Source: Halomarinibacterium sp041392205
GTDB lineage: Bacteria > Bacteroidota > Bacteroidia > Flavobacteriales > Flavobacteriaceae
Reading direction: 5' to 3'
Assembly (NCBI GenBank): GCA_041392205.1
Contig: JAWKMO010000019.1
Location: 1 to 42,315 of the forward strand
Length of the DNA: 42,315 nucleotides
The position numbers were made by a program, and so were the translations under genes. Of this stretch, positions 8,048-14,969 are shown piece after piece. The first letter of the stretch is position 1. The number at the start of each line of letters is the position of its first letter. The notes beneath the pieces are model-generated. The model worked only from the letters and a program-made list of their open reading frames with translations, made no database searches and was not told where the DNA came from.

Positions 8048-9196
8048 TTACTTAGACGCTTTCTCCGAAAAATCCGTAAAGGTTTTTCCATCGAAACGAT
8101 ATAAGCCTGTATTGTTTGTTCCTATCCAGATATTTCCTGCGTTATCCGCTACCATAGACCAAACCTGATAATCTTCCAAACCATCTTGGGTGAAATTTGT
8201 ACAGGATTTCCCATCATAACGCCATATACCTCCGACGCCTCCAAACCTACTCATCTTTCCAGTGAACCAAATATTTCCTGCTTTATCTTCTAATATTGGA
8301 CCAAATCCAACGTTTCCTTCAAGACAAATTGTTCCAGCTTTCTCTTCTACAATTGGACTGAATGGAAGATTTTCTGTAAAATCGGTAAACGTTTTTCCAT
8401 CATATCGAAAATAACCGTTACTTCTTCCCGAGAACCAAATGTTTCCCGCCTCATCTTCTAAAATATAGGGCACCCAAGCATCACCATTCGGTTTATAATT
8501 GGTTAGGATTTTTCCATCGTAACGGCTAACACCTTCTCCACCTCCCATTCCCGAACAGAACCAGATATTTCCGTTTTCATCTTCTAACATTCGTTCAACC
8601 GATTTAAGTTGCAGACCTTTCGTATTTACAATGTGCTCATTATCTAGAAAAGCAGAAAACGAGTTCTCTTCATATATATAAACTCCTTGATTGGTACCAA
8701 ACCAAAGTGTTCCATTTTTACTTTGCATCATTGCCCCTACTGTAATTCTTGAATTTGAATTACTAGTTAGAGTAGTATTTGAATTTGTTGTTTCCAAAGG
8801 AACAGTAACTATCTTTTTCCCATCAAACCTATATAAACCATCACTGGTCCCAAACCAAATATTTCCAATAGTATCTTCTAAAATAGACCAAACAGAATTA
8901 TTACTTTGATCATTTTTAATAATAAATTGAGTGAATAATTTACCATCATAACGATAAACACCTTCCCCAGTGGTACCAAACCAAAGATTTCCTTGTTTAT
9001 CTTTAAGACTACAATGAATATTATCACCAAAGCGAGAACCTTGTGTTTTTAAAAGTTTAGGTGTTCCAATAGTACTAGTATCTGTGTTTTTTAAATCATC
9101 TGTTGGTTTAGTTTTGACTTGTCCATTACAAGAATTAAAAAATACTAGTAGTAGTAAACTATATGTAATTTGTCTGTTACAGAGATATTTAATCAT
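8048..9196 (-). CDS. Two-component-regulator-type propeller lipoprotein
   Basis: Lipoprotein signal with lipobox FFNSC and a 382-residue chain made almost wholly of Reg_prop repeats. Seven blades can be read, each with a W-F-G core followed by a Y-R-Y/F-D-G-K strand (for example NLWFGTTGEGVYRYDGK, NIWFGTSDGLYRFDGK, NIWIGTNNTGLYRFDGK). These repeats normally form the periplasmic sensor of hybrid two-component systems or of sigma/HTH sensors; here the chain ends after the propeller with no membrane segment, kinase or DNA-binding domain. It could be a free-standing binding protein that works with a partner elsewhere. Function unknown. Confidence 0.88.
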   Translation of the reverse strand: MIKYLCNRQITYSLLLLVFFNSCNGQVKTKPTDDLKNTDTSTIGTPKLLKTQGSRFGDNIHCSLKDKQGNLWFGTTGEGVYRYDGKLFTQFIIKNDQSNNSVWSILEDTIGNIWFGTSDGLYRFDGKKIVTVPLETTNSNTTLTSNSNSRITVGAMMQSKNGTLWFGTNQGVYIYEENSFSAFLDNEHIVNTKGLQLKSVERMLEDENGNIWFCSGMGGGEGVSRYDGKILTNYKPNGDAWVPYILEDEAGNIWFSGRSNGYFRYDGKTFTDFTENLPFSPIVEEKAGTICLEGNVGFGPILEDKAGNIWFTGKMSRFGGVGGIWRYDGKSCTNFTQDGLEDYQVWSMVADNAGNIWIGTNNTGLYRFDGKTFTDFSEKASK

Positions 9197-9267
9197 AGTC
9201 TCATTTTAGCTTTTATATCTTTATTGGAAGTTGATTTATTTTCGTTAATGTCACTAATGGTTGCCGC

Positions 9268-9365
9268 TAACGGTCCGGGCTATCCCCAAGCAACGACTGG
9301 CGACTGATTCGGCCGAGCATCGGCAGTCACGATTTTTGGGTGTGACGTGAGAATCAGCGTAGTGA
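9268..9365. other. Structured intergenic element, cut short by an asnB-tail remnant
   Basis: On the minus strand this ends with CGGACCGTTA just before the propeller gene, like the ACCGTT ends of the elements at 11446 and 13585. It contains a hairpin-forming stretch around 9306-9335 (GACTG ... CAGTC with an inner GGCCGA/TCGGC). Its far end, where the related elements carry AACARYGTRTAA, is occupied by the asnB-tail copy at 9371. Confidence 0.45.
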
Positions 9366-9370
9366 AGGTG

Positions 9371-9408
9371 CCATTAAAAATGTACATATGGTGGCGTATT
9401 AGGAGTAA
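9371..9408 (+). repeat. asnB 3'-end remnant, copy E (degenerate)
   Basis: 31 of 38 positions match 10715-10752, including a 15-bp identical run TTAAAAATGTACATA and then GGCGTAT. Read in the asnB frame it gives A-I-K-N-V-H-M-V-A-Y followed by an early TAG, so it is a decayed copy. Unlike copies A, B, C and D, no clear terminator hairpin follows; the stop of the next minus-strand gene is 12 bp away. Confidence 0.75.
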
Positions 9409-9419
9409 ATTGGGTCAAA

Positions 9420-10031
9420 TTAATCAACTTCCTCATCGATAAAGGAATCAATACATTTTGTTAAGGATTTGAACTTTGCACTATAACCATAGCGATCAAG
9501 CGCTTTTTCAATACAGGGTATCAATTCAACAAACATAGGGTTATCTTTTTCCCGTTTCGAAAACTTATCTATTTTAATAAAATCCGATTCTAAGTCATCA
9601 GAATATAACACTAGATTTTTGGTATTCTCAGTGGTGCCAGAATCTGAATCGTGAAGCATCATAGTAAGAAAAAGCTCCCCTTCATAATAAAACACTTTTC
9701 CTCTAATTCCTCTAATTAACATAGGTGAATTCCACCTTCCTCTCTTGTACCTAAAATAGTAGTCTCCCACCTTGAAGCCCCAAAGTGAATTCATTACTTT
9801 GGAGTCCTTTTTATTATCCGGTGTTATGTAATAAATCTTAAAAGAAAATGGGTCGGTAGAGATGCCATTAAAAATACCAAGGTAGGTTCCTTTATCTTGT
9901 TTAAAATCATCATAAGTTTCAAATATGTAAAACGCTTCAGATTCAGTAGCCTGCTCCTGCCCAAAGGAATACAAAAAAATAGATAAGAAAATGAGAAGTA
10001 TTTTGTACTTCAAGGTAATTTTATATGCCAT
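9420..10031 (-). CDS. Unknown exported protein
   Basis: 203 residues with an N-terminal hydrophobic signal (about residues 8-24, ending YSFGQ). The mature part is acidic and rich in Tyr, Phe and Asp (FETYDDFKQDKGTYLG, GDYYFRYKRGRWNSP) with no family I recognise. Its first 11 bases overlap the end of the lipoprotein gene upstream, so both are made from one mRNA and their products may act together in the envelope. Noticeably AT-rich, as is the whole block. Flanked by asnB-tail copies at 9371 and 10669. Confidence 0.75.
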   Translation of the reverse strand: MAYKITLKYKILLIFLSIFLYSFGQEQATESEAFYIFETYDDFKQDKGTYLGIFNGISTDPFSFKIYYITPDNKKDSKVMNSLWGFKVGDYYFRYKRGRWNSPMLIRGIRGKVFYYEGELFLTMMLHDSDSGTTENTKNLVLYSDDLESDFIKIDKFSKREKDNPMFVELIPCIEKALDRYGYSAKFKSLTKCIDSFIDEEVD

Positions 10032-10530
10032 TGCGCTTATTATTTAATACTTCCATGTATATTTTTAATCCTTGAGCATAATATGTGAATTCTGCACCAC
10101 TAGAATATTTTTTATCATTTAGCCTATCGTATACATAGTATCTTTTGTAATTATTGGAATGAATGGCAGAGTTATGTATTCCTTTAGTGGAGTAGCTTGT
10201 ACCTAGGTCATGATCAAAAATCCAGCGATATTTTACCTTATCAGGATAGGCTTCATCGATATCAACATTAGGTTTCACTACTTCATAAGGTCCTTCATAA
10301 TTTTTCCTTGCTGCTTTTTTCATAAAATTATCCCTTCCTAATCCTACCATCTGAAGCAAAAGGACTTCCTCTTTATTTTTCCCAAAGTCTGGTGGAATAG
10401 CTTCATTCTCTTCGGTATATTCAGACCTCATTTTTTTGGTTTCGATAGATTTACCAATAAAACAAGATTGTAAACTATAAGAAATAACTACAATAAATAA
10501 AATACGAATAACAAATACTTTTGAAATCAT
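10021..10530 (-). CDS. Unknown lipoprotein
   Basis: 169 residues with a lipoprotein signal, lipobox YSLQSC (Cys22). The rest is soluble and shows no recognised domain; the C-terminal half has many Tyr and Asn (SNNYKRYYVYDRLNDKKYSSG). First gene of a two-gene unit, overlapping the exported protein downstream by 11 bases. The 138 bp upstream (10531-10668) are AT-rich and hold nothing else I can name. Probably a transferred pair because it is enclosed by two asnB-tail copies. Confidence 0.75.
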   Translation of the reverse strand: MISKVFVIRILFIVVISYSLQSCFIGKSIETKKMRSEYTEENEAIPPDFGKNKEEVLLLQMVGLGRDNFMKKAARKNYEGPYEVVKPNVDIDEAYPDKVKYRWIFDHDLGTSYSTKGIHNSAIHSNNYKRYYVYDRLNDKKYSSGAEFTYYAQGLKIYMEVLNNKRNGI

Positions 10531-10668
10531 TTGATGAATAGTGTTTATTAAAAAATGAAATATTACGATTTTATAAATATAATTAATTAAAATGTATTGC
10601 TTAGATTTTTTTAGAATAGGTTACCAAAAAACCGATTGATAATAATAGATGAATTTATAAGATATTGA

Positions 10669-10752
10669 GAATGGGACACCAGTTTTAAAAACATGAATGA
10701 CCCTAGCGGCAGGGCGGTTAAAAATGTACATACGGAGGCGTATGAGAAATAA
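10669..10752 (+). repeat. asnB 3'-end duplicate, copy C
   Basis: 77 of 84 positions match asnB 3840-3923, with a 49-bp identical run (10679-10727 against 3850-3898). The frame is intact to the TAA: T-S-F-K-N-M-N-D-P-S-G-R-A-V-K-N-V-H-T-E-A-Y-E-K. There is no asnB sequence upstream of it, so it is a displaced gene end, not a gene. A terminator follows as at asnB itself. Confidence 0.92.
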
Positions 10753-10757
10753 ACAAC

Positions 10758-10786
10758 AAAACCCAGAGTGAGTATCTTGGGTTTTT
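10758..10786. terminator. Terminator behind asnB-tail copy C
   Basis: AAAACCCA (10758-10765) pairs with TGGGTTTT (10778-10785), extendable through a bulge to AGA/TCT, and runs into T5. It separates the tail copy from the converging zinc-ribbon gene. Confidence 0.8.
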
Positions 10787-10801
10787 GTAAGTTTTTTTAG
10801 G

Positions 10802-10821
10802 AATTTATAGCTGATATGCGG
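10802..10821. repeat. 20-bp direct repeat, copy 2
   Basis: Identical to 7405-7424 and in the same position relative to an asnB-tail copy and its terminator. Confidence 0.85.
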
Positions 10822-10836
10822 TTTTTGTATTCCGTT

Positions 10837-11430
10837 TTATTTTCTTTCCAATTCGGTTATTAGTTTTAAAAGTTTTTCACGATTCTTTCCTGATTTCATC
10901 CAGTTTGGTAGTTTCTCAACCATTGTTGAATGTTTTCGCCCATTCTTTTCTCTGAGGTCAGCTGAAATGTAATTTTTTAAATATTCGAGATGTTCATAAT
11001 TGTATGCCCAAAAATTATTACCTCTAAAATTGTCGGTCAACCACAAGGGTAATCCAAAATAAGAATCGGATGGTTTTCCAGTTGCTAAATACATCCATTG
11101 TATTTCTATGTTTCTCGGATTATAATTTTCGGTTGTTCCACAGTTTGAACACGTAATCGCAACCGTCTCTTTTTTCTCATTAACATTCGGAATGATAAAT
11201 TCTATTTCTGCTGCACAATTAGGGCAATGACATTTAAGTTCTACTGAAAAGGATTCTTTTCTACCCTTCTCTGAATGAAAGCAATTTGGACATTTCAATG
11301 TGCTTTTCGAAAAGTACGTTACGGGTTCTTCTTTTGTGACAATTGCTCGTTTTCGACACTTTGGGCATTCAACCAAAACTTTATTGGTAAAATAATTGAG
11401 GGTACTATTTTTATCTTGAAATCTTTTCAC
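10837..11430 (-). CDS. Zinc-ribbon protein of unknown function
   Basis: 197 residues, soluble. Four Cys pairs (CPKC near residue 22, CPNC near 48, CPNC near 70, CSNC near 94) can form two zinc ribbons in the N-terminal half. The C-terminal half has a conserved-looking block FGLPLWLTDNFRGNNFWAYN followed by HLEYLKNYISADLRE, which I have seen in unannotated bacterial proteins but cannot tie to a function. The name 'zinc ribbon' is from the Cys spacing; nucleic-acid or protein binding would be a guess. A structured intergenic element of about 125 bp lies between it and the NAD kinase-like gene. Confidence 0.8.
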   Translation of the reverse strand: MKRFQDKNSTLNYFTNKVLVECPKCRKRAIVTKEEPVTYFSKSTLKCPNCFHSEKGRKESFSVELKCHCPNCAAEIEFIIPNVNEKKETVAITCSNCGTTENYNPRNIEIQWMYLATGKPSDSYFGLPLWLTDNFRGNNFWAYNYEHLEYLKNYISADLREKNGRKHSTMVEKLPNWMKSGKNREKLLKLITELERK

Positions 11431-11445
11431 TTTTTAAATTGTATT

Positions 11446-11571
11446 CAACGGTTCGGCGCTTGGCGCAGTGGCGGTTTAAAATGCACTTCACTTTCAGTTT
11501 GTAACTGACTTTTATTAAAAGCACTGACTTTTGATTTAGCACTGAATCCGCTATTTCTCTTACACGCTGTT
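11446..11571. other. Cassette-boundary-like intergenic element (126 bp)
   Basis: Read on the minus strand, it starts with AACAGCGTGTAA soon after the NAD kinase-like stop and ends with CGAACCGTTG before the zinc-ribbon gene. It is nearly the same length as the element at 13585-13709 and has matching end motifs (AACARYGTRTAA and GRACCGTTR). Inside it are a TCAGTT/AACTGA hairpin and partly complementary outer parts (GCGGTTT... and ...AATCCGC). Confidence 0.55.
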
Positions 11572-11587
11572 ATGGTTCGTTTTTTAT

Positions 11588-12508
11588 TTATTTCGTTACT
11601 ATTTTGGCTGTCTCGGGTGCAATTCCAATAGTGGCAATTGAACCGCTATTAAATTTTAAAAAGTCTGTTTCTATTCCATCACTAAATATTATTCCACTTG
11701 TAGGCATTAGTGATTCAATTAGCAACTGGTTTTGGTTTTTTATAATTCCTGCTGTTATTCCTGTCTGTGTTCTGATACTTTTAAATGGCTCTCTAACTGC
11801 AAAAAGTAATTCGTTGTCTTTAAGTTTTGGTCTTTTTGGTTTAAGATTTTTCTCGAACATACTTGTCACACCATAAGCCATATTGAAAATTGAACTTAAC
11901 CAACCTGTCGAGCCTGCTGGTGTAGAAATTATTAGCCCGCTTGAAGAGTGTTCTTCTGTGTTTTGATTAAATGAAATTTTATAACGTGCTGAAATATGAG
12001 ATGAAGCACCAATAAAAAGGTCGTTAAAAGCCAACAATCTTTGTCCATCATTAAGTTTTGCTTCTGCAAACCGCATTGTTTTAGACTGATATTGATTGCT
12101 TAAAACATTTTCCACGCCACCCACAAAGTCTGAAGTGTCAAATGGTAAAAGAACACCATCATATCTTTCCTTATCAGGATTTACTGCAACTATTGGGCAA
12201 CCTTTAGAATATTTGGCAGTATTAGCCACAAGTCCATCTTGTCCAATGACAACTATCAGGTTCTTTTCAGAAAAAATGAAGGAAGGTAAATATATTCTCT
12301 CAACAGTTTTGTTTTTGACAACTCGTGATAGTTGTGTTTGCATTGAGTTTAAGGAATTATGAAAAATATCGTGTTCTGACTCATAATCGTCAAAATTACC
12401 TCCAAGACTTTCAATATAAAATTTTGCTTGAGCCTTTGTATTGAAGCGTTCAATCAAAGATTCAAGTCTTGTTTTATTCTTTACAATTATGGCATATTCA
12501 AAGCTCAT
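11588..12508 (-). CDS. NAD kinase-like protein
   Basis: Belongs to the ATP-NAD kinase superfamily, which phosphorylates NAD(H) to NADP(H). The catalytic loop is present in altered form as GQDG (residues 89-92; usual GGDG), the Asp being kept. FNDLFIG (161-167) fits the NE/ND motif and GLIISTPAGSTGW (191-203) fits the family's conserved GLIxxTPTGST block. Residues 1-80 are not part of the usual kinase fold and have no recognised domain. It is translationally coupled (ATGA overlap) to the SPFH gene upstream, so it is unlikely to be the housekeeping NAD kinase. Activity on NAD versus another substrate is open. Confidence 0.82.
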   Translation of the reverse strand: MSFEYAIIVKNKTRLESLIERFNTKAQAKFYIESLGGNFDDYESEHDIFHNSLNSMQTQLSRVVKNKTVERIYLPSFIFSEKNLIVVIGQDGLVANTAKYSKGCPIVAVNPDKERYDGVLLPFDTSDFVGGVENVLSNQYQSKTMRFAEAKLNDGQRLLAFNDLFIGASSHISARYKISFNQNTEEHSSSGLIISTPAGSTGWLSSIFNMAYGVTSMFEKNLKPKRPKLKDNELLFAVREPFKSIRTQTGITAGIIKNQNQLLIESLMPTSGIIFSDGIETDFLKFNSGSIATIGIAPETAKIVTK

Positions 12509-13527
12509 TTTTTATTTTCTCTCTTGTCGTTAAGCAAGGTGTCTAACAATTCAGGGCTAATATTAAGATTGCCAATTTTGTCTGCATTTTCGGCAAGTTC
12601 TCTAAATGCAAGTGAGATATTGAATTTTGGGTCAGGGTTGTTATTCAGAGCTGTTAAAGTTTTCCAATCAATGTCTTTGTATGGTTTCAAAGTTGTTTCA
12701 ATAACGTAACCCTGTGCTTCAGCTTCTTTTTTGTCATTTGCAGTTTTTTGTTCAATGAATTGTTTTCTTTGATTTTCAACTGCAATGTCAGCCGCTAATT
12801 TCATTTCACGAAGTTTGCGGTCGTTATCCGCTTTTTGAACTTCAGATTCCATTTTCTTTTCAGCGATTTGTTTTTGTTTTTCTTCTACCGCTATTTCCGT
12901 ATTGAGTTCTGTTTCCTTAATTTTTCTTTCTTGTTCAACTGCAAAGTTTCTACGTTCGTAAATGGCTTGGTCGGCTTCTTGTTGCAATTTCTCCCTTGTT
13001 TCGGTTTCTAAGGCTCTTGCCATTTCAGGTGTTGCTTGAATACCTAAAATATTTGCTCCTAAAATATCAATCCCAAGCATTGCAATGGCTTGAGATGATT
13101 TCAGTCCTTCCAGAATTCTCTCTTCTATTGACTTTGCTGAACGAATTGCGTCTTTCAATTTTATTTCGTGTATAAATGACGAAGTCGCTGTCTGTGCTTC
13201 ATTGATGATTCTTTGGTTTAGTTTCTCAATGTCGTTTTTTTTGTACTGCCCGTTGTCATTTACGGTGAAGTCCAATACGTCTGCAAGAGTTTTGGGATTG
13301 CTTATTTTGTAGCTTATTTGTCCCTGAATGTTTACTGTTTGATAATCGTTTGTCGATTCGTTGAAGATAAAAGGTAAGTCATTACTTCCCATAGGAATAG
13401 CTGCAATCGAGCTATTCGGTGCGAAGTAGAAAAATGAAAGCCCACGACCTTCTCGCTTAATGTTTCCGTTCTTGAAATGCAGAACATATGTCATTGAGTC
13501 AAATTTGATGTGTTTTATTCCGAACAT
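12505..13527 (-). CDS. SPFH/Band 7 domain protein
   Basis: 340 residues. The SPFH (stomatin/prohibitin/flotillin) domain spans about residues 25-180 (YQTVNIQGQISYKISNPKTL and LGIDILGANILGIQATPEMARALETE), followed by a long charged coiled coil (about 180-275, rich in E/K/Q). There is no transmembrane segment or signal, so it is cytoplasmic or peripherally membrane-bound. Such proteins assemble into large rings or membrane microdomains. It overlaps the NAD kinase-like gene by four bases. The stoichiometric coupling suggests the SPFH protein scaffolds the kinase; that is inference. A rhomboid gene lies upstream, separated by a structured element. Confidence 0.88.
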   Translation of the reverse strand: MFGIKHIKFDSMTYVLHFKNGNIKREGRGLSFFYFAPNSSIAAIPMGSNDLPFIFNESTNDYQTVNIQGQISYKISNPKTLADVLDFTVNDNGQYKKNDIEKLNQRIINEAQTATSSFIHEIKLKDAIRSAKSIEERILEGLKSSQAIAMLGIDILGANILGIQATPEMARALETETREKLQQEADQAIYERRNFAVEQERKIKETELNTEIAVEEKQKQIAEKKMESEVQKADNDRKLREMKLAADIAVENQRKQFIEQKTANDKKEAEAQGYVIETTLKPYKDIDWKTLTALNNNPDPKFNISLAFRELAENADKIGNLNISPELLDTLLNDKRENKK

Positions 13528-13584
13528 ATTATTTTGATTTTATTGTTTGTTTTCATTAGCGGTGACGTCTTTTAAAATGAGCCA

Positions 13585-13709
13585 TAACGGTTCCGTATAA
13601 CCGTCATTTACGGGTTTTAATTTACGTTTTTTTCGGCTTAGGGGAATGTTTTTGTAGGAATTTGAATTCACTTAACCCTCCACCGCCGTAATTGCGGTTA
13701 TACATTGTT
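13585..13709. other. Cassette-boundary-like intergenic palindrome (125 bp)
   Basis: Imperfect long inverted repeat between the rhomboid and SPFH genes. Read on the minus strand, it starts AACAATGTATAACCG and ends GGAACCGTTA. The arms GTATAACCGTCATTTACGG (13595-13613) and the complement of 13686-13703 (GTATAACCGCAATTACGG) are nearly identical, so a single strand would fold into a long hairpin. Similar sequences are familiar between accessory genes in Bacteroidota genomes. No protein is encoded. Confidence 0.6.
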
Positions 13710-13721
13710 GCCAACAGTACT

Positions 13722-14555
13722 TTATTTTGATAATTCATTAAGTTTTTCCTTTTCCTTTTTCGATAGTTTGTCGTAACCTTTTTTGTTTATTTTATCCAAA
13801 ATACTGTCCAGTTCACTCTGTTTTGATGCTTTAACTGAATTATACTTGTCTTCTATTGTAAAATTGTGTTTTGATTTTGAAAATGGATTCTGAACAATTA
13901 AAAAATGTGGTTTTTTTACAATCAAGTATAAAAAAATCAAAGACGGAATTAGGATTAGAATTATGGGAAAGTAATTCGTTTGTAAAATGCTTGGATTTAT
14001 ACCAATAGCTATTAAAAGTCCGACAATTCCACCACCTAAATGAGCTTCGTGTCCAATATTGTCTTTCTTTGTTTTAATTCCATAAATCGAGTATAAAACA
14101 TAAGCTATTCCATAAAGCCAAGCAGGAATGTAAATTGGAAGCAAAATAAATCCAATTTCCATTCCAGGAAATAGTCCAATTGATGCAAATACTAATCCGC
14201 TAACTGCTCCAGAAGCTCCAATAGCAGAATAGTCAGGATGATTTCTGTGAATATATAGGGCGAGTAAATTTCCGCCAATTAAACTCACTAAATACAAAAC
14301 CAAAAATGCAGGTATTCCGATATATGATTCCAAGCTTTGGCTAAACAAATAAAGTGTTATCATATTGAACCCAAAGTGAGTCCAGTCTGCGTGTAAAAAT
14401 CCTGAAGTAATAAGTCTTTTATAATCCTTGTCAACCAAAACTCGGTCAACATTGAATAAGAATTTGTCGAAGAAAACAAAATCTTTTAAACCTTTATATG
14501 TTACAATTCCATTTGCAATGATTAGTAACAAAGTTATAATTCCGATTTCTTCCAT
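13722..14555 (-). CDS. Rhomboid family intramembrane serine protease
   Basis: 277 residues with about six membrane segments. The catalytic serine motif is GASGAVSG (Ser115) and the catalytic histidine is in AHLGGGIVG (His172). HADWTHFGFNMITLY fits the conserved H-x-x-x-N loop between the first helices. A charged, Lys-rich soluble tail of about 50 residues follows the last helix. Rhomboids cleave membrane proteins within or near the bilayer; the substrate is unknown. It stands alone between a structured element and a GTTGGCAAC-containing upstream stretch, and is part of the accessory region. Confidence 0.93.
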   Translation of the reverse strand: MEEIGIITLLLIIANGIVTYKGLKDFVFFDKFLFNVDRVLVDKDYKRLITSGFLHADWTHFGFNMITLYLFSQSLESYIGIPAFLVLYLVSLIGGNLLALYIHRNHPDYSAIGASGAVSGLVFASIGLFPGMEIGFILLPIYIPAWLYGIAYVLYSIYGIKTKKDNIGHEAHLGGGIVGLLIAIGINPSILQTNYFPIILILIPSLIFLYLIVKKPHFLIVQNPFSKSKHNFTIEDKYNSVKASKQSELDSILDKINKKGYDKLSKKEKEKLNELSK

Positions 14556-14699
14556 TTATTTTGTTCGTATTGTTGGCAACGTAATATATCATCATAAGAA
14601 CTTTTGATATCCAGATAAATAAGTAGGATATCAACAATCCTTTACTTTAAATTTCAATAAATTTTGTGGGGAGTCACTCAAATATAGTAAAAAGTTTGT

Positions 14700-14905
14700 T
14701 TTGCAGTGGCAAAGTTTCAAAGTTTCAAAGAAACAAAGACCTATGACCTAGTACCCAGAACCTAGGACCCAAGAATCAAGACGCAAGACGCAAGACGCAA
14801 GAACCAAGAACCAAGACGCAAATATCCAATATACCAACCATCCAACATTCTAATATACCAATCATCCAACAGTCTAATATACCAAAAACCCAGTTCCCTT
14901 AGCCT
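14700..14905. repeat. Low-complexity tandem repeats in the 575-bp gap before the FG-GAP gene
   Basis: The gap 14556-15130 contains short tandem units: AAGTTTC and AAGACGC repeats at 14710-14820 and a 24-bp unit twice (14830-14853 and 14854-14877, beginning TATACCAAYCATCCAAC) plus a partial third. No gene or RNA is apparent. The right part of the gap holds the asnB-tail copy D. Confidence 0.75.
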
Positions 14906-14969
14906 AAAATCGCTTCTCGATACCATTTTTTGTAATGCAAAAAATCACTTTAATCCCTTTTTGATGTTT

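Noticed and set aside
10672..10752. Short open frame ending in Y-E-K read as a small gene
   Set aside because: It is the displaced 3' end of asnB with no start signal or upstream coding sequence.
11588..12508. Calling this the housekeeping NAD kinase (nadK)
   Set aside because: Altered GQDG motif, unusual N-terminal part and coupling to an SPFH gene in an accessory block argue for a specialised paralogue.
14830..14882. Tandem 24-bp units as a CRISPR array
   Set aside because: Units are directly abutting with no spacers, only two and a part, and no cas genes are present.
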